Of a stretch of 64,000 nt of DNA, positions 1-9,493 are shown in pieces; positions within the stretch are counted from its first letter, which is position 1; each line of letters begins with the position of its first letter. The stretch is taken from positions 2,346,501-2,410,500 of the forward strand of contig NZ_CP088296.1 in NCBI RefSeq assembly GCF_024666595.1. The letters run 5' to 3'. The translations under genes were made by a program, and so were the position numbers. A model generated the notes under the pieces. It saw only the letters and a program-made list of their open reading frames with translations. It had not been told where the DNA came from and did no database searches. This DNA comes from Sphingomonas sp. J315 (GTDB taxonomy: Bacteria > Pseudomonadota > Alphaproteobacteria > Sphingomonadales > Sphingomonadaceae).

Positions 1-443
1 GCGAAGGGATCGTTGGCGCGCGCATAGTCGTTGAGCGCCGCCGCGCCGCGATCGGTGGTGAAGTCATAAGCGCGGAGCCAGTTCTGGCGGACGATCACGG
101 GGTCGGCCGGGATCGAGCGAACCTGCTCGATGAAGCGCGCGAGGTGGAACGCGATTTGTGGATCGGTCGGGCGATAGCCGGCCTCGGCCGGCGCGACCGC
201 CTGCGCTTCACCGAGCCGATCGACCTGCACGACCCAGGGGACGATATGGCCGCGCGCCGATTGCCAGATGAGGCCGGCGGTCAGGCCGCCAGAAAGCGCC
301 AACGCGCCGAAGAAGGCGACGCGCCAGTTCTTCGCCTGCACGCGGGACGATCCGATCCGGTCGTCCCAGGCTTGCGCGGCGCGCTGGTAAGGGGTCGTCG
401 GTTCCGGCGTCTGGCCGTAGCGGAGGGTGGGGCGTTTGAACAT
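1..443 (-). CDS. trbF: Conjugal transfer protein TrbF (VirB8-like), partial
   Basis: This is the N-terminal 147 residues of TrbF, an inner-membrane VirB8-like component of the mating-pair-formation channel; the rest is beyond base 1. The start ATG at 443-441 opens with MFKRPTLRYG. A cytoplasmic stretch is followed by one membrane segment at about residues 44-64 (VAFFGALALSGGLTAGLIW) and then the periplasmic domain with the family-like IVPWVVQVDRLG. It follows trbL after three bases, as in trb operons. Confidence 0.88.
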   Translation of the reverse strand, partial: MFKRPTLRYGQTPEPTTPYQRAAQAWDDRIGSSRVQAKNWRVAFFGALALSGGLTAGLIWQSARGHIVPWVVQVDRLGEAQAVAPAEAGYRPTDPQIAFHLARFIEQVRSIPADPVIVRQNWLRAYDFTTDRGAAALNDYARANDPF

Positions 444-446
444 GGA

Positions 447-1757
447 TCAATCCTTCTGGCTGACATCGACCGACGCGCCGCCGCCGCCGCCGTCGCCGGA
501 GCGCAGCGTATGGGCGGCGACCGTCGCGCCGTGGGTCATGGTTTGGCGGCGCTTCATGGCGGTGGCCCAGGTCGGCGGGCCACCGGACGCCTCCGGCGCG
601 GGCGCTGCGCCGCCGCCAGAAATCGTGCCGCCCGTGGCGGTGACGGCGGCGCGTCCGCCGGAGCGGTAGCTGTCCTTGAGTGACCCGGCGGCTTTTCTGA
701 GCGGCGAAAGCGCGGCGCCTACGGCCGCCCGCCCGACGCCGGCCGCGCCACCCGCTGCGGCGGCTGCGCCGGTCTTTCCGGCAGAGCCGAGCGCGTAGGC
801 GCTGTTTGCTGCGCCGGAGGTGAACGCCGCGCCACGGGCCGCGCCGCCAACCGCACCGGCGACTGCGCCGGCACCGAGGCGAGCGGCGGCAGCGCCACCG
901 ACCAGCGCGCCCCCGGCGGCGAGTGCGGTCCCGGCCGCGGCGCCAGCGCCAAGTGCGGGACCGCCTGAGACGATGCCGTTGGCGATCGACGGGCCGAAGA
1001 TGCCAAGGCCGAGCAGACAGAGCGAGGCAAGCGCGACCGCCATCGCATCCTCGATGGTCGGCTGCGCGCCGCCAAAGCCGGCGCGGAACTCGTCGAACAG
1101 GGTGGAGCCGATGCCGACGATGACGGCGAGCACCAGCACCTTGACGCCCGACGAGATGACCAGCCCCAGCACGCGCTCGGCCATGAAGGCGGTCTTGCCG
1201 AATAGGCCGAACGGGATCAGCACGAAGCCGGCCAGCGTCGCCAGCTTGAACTCGATCAGCGTGATGAAAAGCTGGATAGCCAGGATGAAGAAGGCGAGGA
1301 TGACCAGCACCCAAGCGAACAGCAGGCACGCGATCTGGATGAAATTCTCGAAGAAGGCGATCCAACCCATCAGGTCGGAGATGGATTCGAGGATGGGCTG
1401 ACCCGCCTCAAGGCCGACCTGAGCGACGCGGCCCGGCTGGAGCAGCTCGGCGGCCGTGAAGCCGGTGCCGGACGCTTTCAATCCAAGGCCGGCGAAGCTC
1501 TCGAAGACGATCCGCGCCAGGCTGTTCCAGTTGCCGATGATGTAGGCGAAGACGCCGACGAACAGGGTCTTTTTGATAAGCCTCGCAAGGATGTCGTCGC
1601 CCTCGCCCCACGTCCAAAACAGCGCGGCAAGCGTCACGTCGATGACGATCAGCGTCGTGGCGATGAACGCCACCTCGCCGCCGAGCAGACCGAACCCGCT
1701 GTCAATGTAGCGGGTGAAGACATCCAGAAAGCGATCGACGACGCCGGTGCCGCCCAT
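447..1757 (-). CDS. trbL: P-type conjugative transfer protein TrbL
   Basis: TrbL is a VirB6-like polytopic inner-membrane protein of the conjugative channel, 436 residues here. Several hydrophobic helices fill the first 270 residues (for example LLFAWVLVILAFFILAIQLF and the following LAGFVLIPFGLFG). The C-terminal third is a long Ala/Gly-rich low-complexity tail, which is normal for TrbL. I chose the ATG at 1757 (MGGTGVVDRF), one base after the trbK stop; an upstream in-frame start would overlap trbK. It lies between trbK and trbF, the usual order. Confidence 0.9.
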   Translation of the reverse strand: MGGTGVVDRFLDVFTRYIDSGFGLLGGEVAFIATTLIVIDVTLAALFWTWGEGDDILARLIKKTLFVGVFAYIIGNWNSLARIVFESFAGLGLKASGTGFTAAELLQPGRVAQVGLEAGQPILESISDLMGWIAFFENFIQIACLLFAWVLVILAFFILAIQLFITLIEFKLATLAGFVLIPFGLFGKTAFMAERVLGLVISSGVKVLVLAVIVGIGSTLFDEFRAGFGGAQPTIEDAMAVALASLCLLGLGIFGPSIANGIVSGGPALGAGAAAGTALAAGGALVGGAAAARLGAGAVAGAVGGAARGAAFTSGAANSAYALGSAGKTGAAAAAGGAAGVGRAAVGAALSPLRKAAGSLKDSYRSGGRAAVTATGGTISGGGAAPAPEASGGPPTWATAMKRRQTMTHGATVAAHTLRSGDGGGGGASVDVSQKD

Positions 1758-1758
1758 G

Positions 1759-2061
1759 TCAGTTCTCCTGCGGGTTCGCCCCATCGGCGATGCGGGCGGC
1801 GGGACGCGCACCAGGCGCGAGGAAGCGGCGGCGATTTTCCGCCCATGCGCGGAGGCAATCGGGATCGCTCGCGCCGGCCTGTCCGAGTGACTGGCAACGG
1901 CGCAGTTCGATCAGCAGCGGGTCCGTCGCCGGGGTTTCGGCGACGGACCCCGGCGCCTCGGGCATCGGCTCGGGTGCGCGCGCCATTTCGATCGCCGTCA
2001 TCGTGATTGCGATGGCGACGAACACGATTGCACCGATCCGAGCGAGGAGCTTGCTGTCCAC
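1759..2061 (-). CDS. trbK: TrbK-like small protein of the trb operon
   Basis: This 100-residue protein has one N-terminal membrane or signal segment (residues about 5-26, LLARIGAIVFVAIAITMTAI) and a polar C-terminal half with two cysteines (RRCQSLG and DPDCLRAW). Position between trbJ and trbL and the paired cysteines match the TrbK-alt family, often called putative entry-exclusion proteins. Sequence conservation in this family is weak, so the exclusion role is inferred from position. It starts five bases after the trbJ stop and ends one base before the trbL start. Confidence 0.75.
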   Translation of the reverse strand: MDSKLLARIGAIVFVAIAITMTAIEMARAPEPMPEAPGSVAETPATDPLLIELRRCQSLGQAGASDPDCLRAWAENRRRFLAPGARPAARIADGANPQEN

Positions 2062-2066
2062 GGGCG

Positions 2067-2825
2067 TCAGTCGCGGAACATGCGGGCGTTGCCCGGCTGA
2101 TAGCCGGTGGATGGCGTCAGGAAGCGCCGACGCCGCTCACGCCCTTCCTCCTCCGCCGCCGTATGGCGAGCCGCATTCAGCGCCTGCGCGCGGCCCTGCG
2201 CCGCGACCAAGGCCGTGAGATCGGCGATCTGCTGCGATTGCAGGGCGAGAAGCTGGTTGCCGGCCTGCGCGGCCTGAAGGGCGCCGGTCGCGGACTGGCT
2301 CGACGAAACGAGGCCGTTCATCGCCGTGCGCGTGCCGTCGATATTGCCGACGACGCCGGCCTGAACGCGCAGCGCGTCCTCGAACGCGCCGACGCTATCC
2401 TTCCAGCGCGCATTGGCGTTGGCGACCATCTGCGCGTGGGTGCCGGTGAGCGCGGCGCCCCTGTAGCGGCCGTTGAACGCCTGCTGGACGTTCTGCACGT
2501 CGTAAGCGATCCGCTGCGCCTCGCCGAGAAGCTGCTGTGTGCGCTGCACCTGCTGTTGGAGCTGCTGGAGCGAACTGAAAGGCAGCGAGGCGAGATTGCG
2601 CGCCTCGTTGGTGAGGCTCGTCGCTGCTTGCTGGATTTGCTGAATTTGGTTGTTGATCTGCTGGAGCGACCGGGCCGCCGTCAGCACGTTCTGCGCGTAG
2701 TTCGTCGGGTCATAGACGATCCCGCCGAATTGGGCGTGCGCCGGTGTCGCGGCGGTGATGCCGATCGTGCTCGACGTGGCGATGGCGCCGGCCAGCACGG
2801 CGCGGCGCAGGATGGAGGGCTTCAT
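2067..2825 (-). CDS. trbJ: P-type conjugative transfer protein TrbJ
   Basis: TrbJ is a VirB5-like exported protein, thought to lie at the pilus tip or periplasm. The 252-residue product begins with a clear signal peptide (MKPSILRRAVLAGAIATSS..., predicted cleavage after TPAHA near residue 31). It continues with a Gln-rich coiled-coil region (about residues 50-110) typical of TrbJ. The start ATG at 2825 overlaps the trbE stop as ATGA, indicating translational coupling, and supports this start over an upstream one. Confidence 0.9.
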   Translation of the reverse strand: MKPSILRRAVLAGAIATSSTIGITAATPAHAQFGGIVYDPTNYAQNVLTAARSLQQINNQIQQIQQAATSLTNEARNLASLPFSSLQQLQQQVQRTQQLLGEAQRIAYDVQNVQQAFNGRYRGAALTGTHAQMVANANARWKDSVGAFEDALRVQAGVVGNIDGTRTAMNGLVSSSQSATGALQAAQAGNQLLALQSQQIADLTALVAAQGRAQALNAARHTAAEEEGRERRRRFLTPSTGYQPGNARMFRD

Positions 2826-5310
2826 GGTTCGATGTCCTTCAAGGCTAGGGGAAGCTGGCCGGTATCTTCCCGGCGGCCGGCCAGCGGATAGGGTTGGGGT
2901 TCGGGAAGAAGCTCGACCGCCCAGGCGCAGCCGCGGCGCCGCAGCCATTCGGCCGCAAAGCCGGACTGGCCCCGCGCCTCGATGATGTCGGCGATGGCGA
3001 GCTGATCGGTCTTGGCGGAGGCGCCGGCGAACGCCAGCGCGACCTCCCCAAGTCCCAGCTCGAAGAGGCGGTTGCCGCGCCGCGACTGGCAGTAATAGTC
3101 GCGCTTCGGCGTCGCCCGGCTCAGTATCTCGATCTGGCGCGCATTGAGACCGAACCGCTCGTAGATCGCGGCGATCTGCGGTTCGGCCGCGCGCTCGTTG
3201 GGGAGGAAGATGCGCGTCGGGCAGCTCTCGATGATGGCCGGCGCGATGTCACTCGTCTCGATGTCGGCGAGGCTCTGCGTGGCGAAGACAACGCTGGCGT
3301 TCTTCTTGCGCAGCGTCTTCAACCACTCGCGGAGTTGGGCCGCGAAGTCCGGGCTGTCCAGAACCAGCCAGCCCTCGTCGATGATGAGGAGAGTCGGCGA
3401 GCCGTCCAGCCGATCACCGATACGGTGGAACAGGTAGGACAGCACCGCAGCCGCCGATCCTGCGCCGACCAGGCCCTCGGTCTCGAATGCCTGCACGTCG
3501 GCTTCGCCGATCCGTTCGGCCTCGGCGTCGAGCAGCCGGCCCCACGTCCCGCCGATGCAATATGGCGCGAGCGCCTGCTTGAGCTGCTGACTCTGGAGCA
3601 GCACGGCAAGCCCGGTCAGGGTCCGCTCCGCGACTGGCGCCGACGCCAGCGACCCGAGCGCCGACCACAGATGCTCCTTCGCCTGCGGATCGACCGCGAC
3701 GCCTTCGCTGCCAAGGATCGCCGCCAGCCATTCCGCCGCCCAGGCGCGCTCGGCCGGATCGTCGATATGTGCGAGCGGCTGGAGCTGCACGCCGTCGCCG
3801 GTCTCGTCGGCGAGCATCCCGCCGAGATCCTGCCAGTCGCCGCCCATGCCGATCGCGGCGGCGCGGATGCTGCCGCCGAAGTCGAAGGCGAAAACCTGCG
3901 CATTCTCGTAGCGGCGGAACTGCATCGCCATCAGCGCGAGCAACACCGATTTGCCAGCGCCGGTCGGGCCGACGATCAGCGTGTGGCCGACATCGCCGAC
4001 GTGAAGGGAAAACCGGAACGGGGTCGAGCCTTCGGTCTTGCCGTAAAGCAAGGGGGAGCGCCGAAATGCTCGTCCCGTTCCGGCCCCGCCCATACCGCTG
4101 ACAGGGGGATCAGGTGGGCGAGATTGATGGTGGAAATCGGGGGCTGGCGGACGTTGGCGTAGATGTGGCCGGGCAGGCTCCCCAGCCATGCCTCGATCGC
4201 GTTCATGCCCTCTGGAATGACGGTGAAGTCGCGGCCCTGGATGACCTTCTCGACCAGCCGCAGCTTCTCGCCGGCGATGGCCGGATCGCGGTCCCACACC
4301 GTCACGCTGGCGGTGACATAGGCCATGCCGGCATAGTCGGCGCCCAGCTCCTGCAAGGCGGTGTCGGCGTCGGCCGCCTTGTTCGAGGCGTCGCTGTCGA
4401 GCAGCGTGCTCGCCTCGTTCGTCATCACTTCTTTCAAGATGGCCGCGACCGACTTGCGCTTCGCGAACCATTGGCGGCGGATACGCGTGAGCAGCTTGGT
4501 CGCGTCGGTCTTGTCGAGCATGATCGCGCGGGTGGACCAGCGATACTCGAAGGCGAGCCGGTTCAGCTCGTCGAGCAGGCCGGGAAAGGTGACGCTCGGA
4601 AATCCAACGATCGTCAGCGTGCGGAGATGATGGTCGCCCAGGCGCGGCTCCAGCCCGCCGGTGAGCGGCTCGTCCGCCAGCAAGGCATCCAGGTGCATCG
4701 GGGTTTCCGGCACGCGCACGCGCTGGAGCCGTGTTGAAATCGTGCTGTGCAGGTAGGTCAGCGTTTCGGCGTCATCGAGCCAGCGGACCTCGGGCATGAA
4801 GCCTTCGACCAGGTTCAGCACGCGGTCGCTGCGATCGGTGAAGCCTTTGAGCAGCTCCCACGGATCGACGCCGGTGGTGGAGCGGCCCTCGTAGAGCCAG
4901 CCTTCAGCCCGCGCGGCTTCCGCGGCTGGCGGCATCCACAGCAGCGTCAGATAATAGGCGCTCTCGAAATGCGCGCCTTCCTCGCGGAACTGTTCCCGCC
5001 GTTCCATATCGACCAGCGCCGACACGGGATCGGGGAAATCGTCCTCAGGATAGTCGAGCGCGGGCGTCCGCTGCGCTTCGACGAAGATCGCCCAGCCCGA
5101 ACCGAGCCGGCGAAGCGAATTGTTGAGCCGCGAGGTCGTTGCCACCAGTTCGGCCGGCGTCGCGCTGTCAAGATCGGGGCCGCGGAACCGGGCGGTGCGC
5201 TGGAACGAACCGTCCTTGTTGAGCACGACACCTTCACCGACCAGCGCGGCCCAGGGCAGGAAGTCGGCAAGGTGTGCCGCTTGCCCACGGTATTCGCGCA
5301 AGTTCATCAT
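2822..5310 (-). pseudogene. trbE: Conjugal transfer ATPase TrbE (VirB4-like), apparent 1-base frameshift
   Basis: TrbE is the VirB4-type ATPase that powers pilus assembly and substrate transfer. The first frame (from the ATG at 5310) encodes the N-terminal CagE/TrbE/VirB domain up to AVWAGPERDEHFGAPP. The second frame continues from PLLYGKTEGSTPFRFSLHVG to the stop at 2822, with Walker A GPTGAGKS and Walker B LLIIDEGW. The break is at a run of five G (plus strand 4052-4056). Adding one base restores a single 829-residue protein of normal TrbE length. The start overlaps the trbD stop and the stop overlaps the trbJ start, both as ATGA. Whether the base is truly missing or misread cannot be told from sequence; a real loss would abolish transfer. 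Confidence 0.85.
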
Positions 5311-5579
5311 GGCCGCATCCAGCTTGGGTAACGGAGGTGGCGCCGGGCCACGTCCACGAATTGCGGGTCGCGGCGAGCGGCCCAGACGGACAGCGCATGG
5401 CCGATCGCCCAGATGACCAGGCCAGCGATCCAGAGGCGCAGGCCGAGGCCGATCGCGCCCGCCAGCGTCCCGTTGACGATGGCGAGCGAGCGCGGTGCGC
5501 CGCCGAGCAATATCGGCTCGGTCAGCGCCCGGTGGACGGGGGCGTAAAAGCCCGTGATCGGCTCGGCAGCGTCCAGCAT
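5307..5579 (-). CDS. trbD: Conjugal transfer protein TrbD (VirB3-like)
   Basis: This 90-residue inner-membrane protein of the mating channel has the VirB3 layout. A short conserved N-terminus (YAPVHRALTEPILLGGAPR) precedes one or two adjoining membrane helices (about residues 31-65), followed by a polar tail. Its ATG at 5579 overlaps the trbC stop and its stop overlaps the trbE start, both as ATGA, so it is translationally coupled on each side. VirB3-family proteins work with the VirB4 ATPase encoded next door. Confidence 0.88.
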   Translation of the reverse strand: MLDAAEPITGFYAPVHRALTEPILLGGAPRSLAIVNGTLAGAIGLGLRLWIAGLVIWAIGHALSVWAARRDPQFVDVARRHLRYPSWMRP

Positions 5580-5911
5580 CAGACCAGCGCCCCGCCGCCG
5601 AAGCTGAAGAAGCTCAGGAAGAAGGAGCTGGCGGCGAAGGCGATCGACAGACCGAACACGATCTGGATCAGCCGACGGAAGCCGCCCGACGTGTCGCCGA
5701 ACGCGAGCGTTAGGCCGGTCACGATGATGATGATGACCGCCACGATCTTCGCCACCGGCCCCTCGATGCTTTCGAGGATCGACTGGAGCGGGGCTTCCCA
5801 CGGCATCGACGAACCGCCGGCATGGGCCGGGACGGCGAAGGTCAGCGCGACGACGCTGGCGGTGGCGGCGAGCATGGCGCGGCGTGCGCCACGCCGGAAG
5901 GCATGGATCAT
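5579..5911 (-). CDS. trbC: Pilin precursor TrbC (VirB2-like)
   Basis: TrbC is the VirB2-type major pilin precursor. The 110-residue product has a basic, hydrophobic signal sequence with a likely cleavage after VPAHA (residue about 31). A mature part follows with two hydrophobic helices (IVAVIIIIVTGLTLAFG and IQIVFGLSIAFAASSFF) joined by a short polar loop. In this family the peptide can be cyclised by the TraF peptidase, and a TraF is encoded at 12776-13333. The start overlaps the trbB stop and the stop overlaps the trbD start. Confidence 0.9.
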   Translation of the reverse strand: MIHAFRRGARRAMLAATASVVALTFAVPAHAGGSSMPWEAPLQSILESIEGPVAKIVAVIIIIVTGLTLAFGDTSGGFRRLIQIVFGLSIAFAASSFFLSFFSFGGGALV

Positions 5912-6894
5912 GGCAGGTCTCCTGGCTGGGATTGGGAAAGCGGGATGAGGCGGTAGTCGCCGGTCGCAGGGTCGAGCCCGTCGACACGGGCCAGTTCGGC
6001 GAGCCGGCGGCCGTGTCCGTCGCGGACCAGCACAGCGATGAGGTCGATGGTCTCGGCCAGCAGCGCGCGGGGGACCGTCACGACGGCCTCCTGAATGAGC
6101 TGCTCCATGCGGCGCAGCGCGCCGAGCGCGGTTCCGGCGTGGATAGTGCCGATCCCGCCGGGATGTCCGGTGCCCCAGGCTTTGAGGAGGTCGAGCGCCT
6201 CGGCGCCGCGCACCTCGCCGATGGGAATGCGATCGGGGCGCAGCCGCAGCGAGGACCGGACGAGATCGGACAGCGAAACGACGCCATCCTTGGTCCGCAT
6301 GGCGACGAGGTTCGGCGCGGCGCATTGCAGCTCGCGCGTGTCTTCGATCAGGACGATGCGGTCGCCGGTTTTGGCGACTTCGGCCAACAGCGCGTTGACC
6401 AGCGTGGTCTTGCCGCTCCCGGTCCCTCCCGCGACAAGAATGTTGGCACGAGTTTCGACACCGTGCCGCAGCGTCTCAGATTGAGCCGCCGACATGATGC
6501 CGGCCACCGAATAGTCATCGAGCGTGAACACCGCGACGGCGGGTTTGCGGATCGCGAAGGCAGGCGCGGCTACTACCGGGGGCAAGAGCCCCTCGAACCG
6601 CTCGCCTCCTTCCGGCAGCTCGGCCGACACGCGCGGGCTACGGGCATGAACCTCGACGCCGACATGGTGTGCGACCAGGCGGACGATGCGCTCGCCATCG
6701 GCGGCGCTCAGCAGCTCACCCGTGTCGCTGATTCCTTCGCCGAGCCGATCGAGCCACAATCGGCCGTCCGGGTTTAGCATCACTTCGATGACGGCGGGAT
6801 CGTCGAGCCAGGCCGCGATTGACGGCCCGAGCGCCGTGCGCAGCATCCGCGCGCCGCGTGATCTCGCCTCGGATCGGATCGGGTGGACGGTCAA
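5908..6894 (-). CDS. trbB: P-type conjugative transfer ATPase TrbB (VirB11-like)
   Basis: TrbB is the hexameric VirB11-type traffic ATPase at the cytoplasmic base of the channel. The 328-residue protein has an N-terminal domain (residues 1-140), Walker A GGTGSGKT at about 156-163, an Asp box ([10 protein letters not shown]), a Walker B-like segment ([16 protein letters not shown]) and a His box ([13 protein letters not shown]). Length is normal. It is the first gene of trbBCDEJKLF and lies 170 bases downstream of the ribbon-helix-helix gene. Confidence 0.93.
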   Translation of the reverse strand: MTVHPIRSEARSRGARMLRTALGPSIAAWLDDPAVIEVMLNPDGRLWLDRLGEGISDTGELLSAADGERIVRLVAHHVGVEVHARSPRVSAELPEGGERFEGLLPPVVAAPAFAIRKPAVAVFTLDDYSVAGIMSAAQSETLRHGVETRANILVAGGTGSGKTTLVNALLAEVAKTGDRIVLIEDTRELQCAAPNLVAMRTKDGVVSLSDLVRSSLRLRPDRIPIGEVRGAEALDLLKAWGTGHPGGIGTIHAGTALGALRRMEQLIQEAVVTVPRALLAETIDLIAVLVRDGHGRRLAELARVDGLDPATGDYRLIPLSQSQPGDLP

Positions 6895-7064
6895 GACATG
6901 GCCCCTGCAATGGACCGGGCGAACCGCCGCCCGGTGTCAGGAGCACATCAAGAGAGCCAGAAATTCAGCCGCTGCAACAGTTAGTTGAGGGCGTAGTAGA
7001 GGCGGCGGTATATACTTGCGTGGGGCGGATCAGCCGATTGTCACCACGCCGTGCATGGAGCCGA

Positions 7065-7490
7065 CTATTCCGAATCAGTTTGATTCTGCGGCCATATATC
7101 CTCGGGAATTTCGTCCATCAGGCTCTTACCGCTCGCATAGCGCCGGCCGAGCGTTTCGATGAACCCTTCGTAGCGCTTGCGTCCCTTCACCTGCGCTGCG
7201 GCCTGATCCTCATCGGGCAGCGGCGGCGTCACGGACAGCCAGAAGCGGACGAACAGCGCCAGCGCCTCGGTCGAGAGCCCGGTGTTCCGCTCCAACCGTT
7301 GCACTTGGCGCGACAGCCGGTCGAGCCGGCGAGCGAACGCCGCCTCCATACGATCGGCACCATCGGGCGACAGGTAGGACGCCACCGCCGCCTCCACGAT
7401 TGCGGAGCGTGAGATTCGACGCCGTATCGCCAGCTCGTCGACTTGTTTGGCGAGCGCGGGCGGAAAATAGACATTGAGCCGGACACGCAT
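7065..7490 (-). CDS. CopG-type ribbon-helix-helix regulator of the transfer region
   Basis: This 141-residue protein starts with a ribbon-helix-helix DNA-binding unit (RVRLNVYFPPALAKQVDELA, then RRISRSAIVEAAVASYL). A longer helical C-terminal region follows that is typical of the RHH proteins found between traG and trbB in rhizobial and sphingomonad elements. It begins nine bases after the traG stop, so it is probably co-transcribed. The 170-base gap before trbB is the natural place for a target site. The role as a repressor of trb is inferred from family and position. Confidence 0.8.
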   Translation of the reverse strand: MRVRLNVYFPPALAKQVDELAIRRRISRSAIVEAAVASYLSPDGADRMEAAFARRLDRLSRQVQRLERNTGLSTEALALFVRFWLSVTPPLPDEDQAAAQVKGRKRYEGFIETLGRRYASGKSLMDEIPEDIWPQNQTDSE

Positions 7491-7499
7491 GATCGCCGC

Positions 7500-9476
7500 C
7501 TACAGCTCGATACCGTCGCCGGGGTCGAGCGACGCCTGCCGCGCGAGCCCCTGCATCCGGCGCCGCACGGCGGCCGCCTGCCGCGCAGCATCTTCGGGTT
7601 CGTCGTCCACGATCGCAAACTCCTGCGCGGGCGGCGGCGGAGTCTCCGACGCGATGGCGACATGCTCCGGCAGTTCGGGTTCGCGGCGCAATCCACTGTT
7701 GGCCGCGTCCTCTGCCGAACGGACGATCCGCGCCACGGCGGCGGGATCGGCGACGACGGCGCGGCCCGTCCAGTCATCGGGCCGCACCTGGCCGGCGTCC
7801 GGGGTGGGTGCGGACATGATCCGCTCGGCGAACCGGGCGTCGCGGTAGTAGCGGACCTTCTTCGCCCGGATCGGATGGACGCCCGCCACCATGACGATCT
7901 CGTCATCGGGCGGGAGCTGCATCACCTCGCCCGGCGTGAGGAGCTGGCGCGCGGTCTCTGACCGCGACACCATCAGATGCCCGAGCCAGGGCGAAAGCCT
8001 GTGGCCCGCGTAGTTCTTCATCGCCCGCATTTCGGTCGCGGTGCCGAGCGCATCCGACACGCGCTTGGCGGTGCGCTCGTCGTTGGTGGCGAAGCTCACG
8101 CGCACATGGCAATTGTCGAGGATCGCGTTGTTCGGGCCGTAAGCCTTCTCGATCTGGTTGAGAGACTGCGCGATCAGGAATGCCTTGAGACCATAGCCAG
8201 CCATGAAGGCCAAAGCGGACTCGAAGAAGTCGAGGCGGCCGAGCGCCGGAAACTCGTCGAGCATCAAGAGCACGCGATGGCGGTTGCCGTTCGGCGTCAG
8301 CTCCTCGGTCAAGCGGCGACCGATCTGGTTGAGGATGAGCCGAATGAGCGGCTTGGTGCGCGATATGTCGCTGGGCGGCACGACCAGATAGAGCGTCGCC
8401 GGCCGATCGCCCTCGACCAGATCCGATATGCGCCAATGACAGGCGCGCGTGACCTGCGCCACGACGGGATCACGATAGAGGCCGAGGAACGACATCGCGG
8501 TGCTGAGCACGCCGGATCGTTCGTTGTCCGACTTGTTCAGCAGCTCGCGCGCGGCGCTGGCGACAACGGGATGGACGCCGGCTTCGCCGAGGTGCGGCGT
8601 CGCCATCATCGCGGCCAGCGTCTGCTCGATCGTGCGCGATGGGTCCGACAGGAATCCCGCAACGCCCGCCAGCGTCTTATCCGGCTCGGCATAGAGGACA
8701 TGAAGGATCGCACCGACCAGCAGCGAATGGGAGGTCTTCTCCCAATGGTTTCGGCGCTCCAGCGAGCCTTCGGGATCGACCAGCACATCGGCGACATTCT
8801 GCACGTCGCGCACCTCCCACTGTCCGCGCCGCACTTCGAGCAACGGATTGTAGGCGGCCGACGCCGCGTTGGTCGGATCGAACAGCAGCACGCGGCCGTG
8901 CCGGGCGCGAAAGCCCGCGGTCAGCGTCCAGTTCTCGCCCTTGATGTCGTGGACGATTGCCGACGCGGGCCAGGTCAAAAGCGACGGCACAACCAAGCCG
9001 ACGCCCTTGCCGCTCCGTGTCGGGGCGAAGCACAGCACATGCTCAGGCCCATCATGGCGCAGATAGTCGCGCGCGAGCTTGCCGAGGACGACGCCGTTCG
9101 GCCCCAGCAGCCCAGCGCTGCGAACCTCCCGCTCGGTTGCCCAGCGCGCCGAGCCATAGGTCTCGGCGTTCTTCAGTTCGCGCGCGCGCCACACCGACAT
9201 ACCAATGGCGACGGCGATCGACACGAATCCGCCCGAGGCGGCGATGAACGCGCCGGTCTTGAAGATGTCGGGCGCATAGGCATCGAAGCTGAACCACCAC
9301 CAGAAGAAAGCGGGCGGCGGATAGATGCGGTAGCCGAAGGCCATGAACCACGGCGGGCCAAGCTCCGGCTGGTATGCGAGCGCGGCGGCCGTCCATTGGG
9401 TTGCACCCCACACGGCGGCGAGGACGATCAGGAACACGGTGATGACCTGACCCCACAATATCTTGGTCGCGGACAT
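7500..9476 (-). CDS. traG: Type IV coupling protein TraG (VirD4-like)
   Basis: TraG docks the relaxase-DNA complex to the type IV secretion channel. The 658-residue product has two N-terminal membrane helices (about residues 8-35 and 73-97), Walker A APTRSGKGVG near residues 151-160 and Walker B LLMLDEFPALGR. It carries the coupling-protein motif FLIAQSLNQIEKAYG. The start is the ATG at 9476, preceded by GGAAA; a longer upstream frame lacks a good ribosome site and would run into the relaxase. It follows the relaxase gene after 17 bases and precedes the RHH gene. Confidence 0.93.
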   Translation of the reverse strand: MSATKILWGQVITVFLIVLAAVWGATQWTAAALAYQPELGPPWFMAFGYRIYPPPAFFWWWFSFDAYAPDIFKTGAFIAASGGFVSIAVAIGMSVWRARELKNAETYGSARWATEREVRSAGLLGPNGVVLGKLARDYLRHDGPEHVLCFAPTRSGKGVGLVVPSLLTWPASAIVHDIKGENWTLTAGFRARHGRVLLFDPTNAASAAYNPLLEVRRGQWEVRDVQNVADVLVDPEGSLERRNHWEKTSHSLLVGAILHVLYAEPDKTLAGVAGFLSDPSRTIEQTLAAMMATPHLGEAGVHPVVASAARELLNKSDNERSGVLSTAMSFLGLYRDPVVAQVTRACHWRISDLVEGDRPATLYLVVPPSDISRTKPLIRLILNQIGRRLTEELTPNGNRHRVLLMLDEFPALGRLDFFESALAFMAGYGLKAFLIAQSLNQIEKAYGPNNAILDNCHVRVSFATNDERTAKRVSDALGTATEMRAMKNYAGHRLSPWLGHLMVSRSETARQLLTPGEVMQLPPDDEIVMVAGVHPIRAKKVRYYRDARFAERIMSAPTPDAGQVRPDDWTGRAVVADPAAVARIVRSAEDAANSGLRREPELPEHVAIASETPPPPAQEFAIVDDEPEDAARQAAAVRRRMQGLARQASLDPGDGIEL

Positions 9477-9493
9477 GGATTTTCCTTTCGGGG

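Noticed and set aside
4046..4060. Programmed -1 frameshift in trbE
   Set aside because: The site T-CCC-CCT does not form a good -1 slippery heptamer, TrbE is normally one frame, and other G/C runs in the window show the same type of indel.
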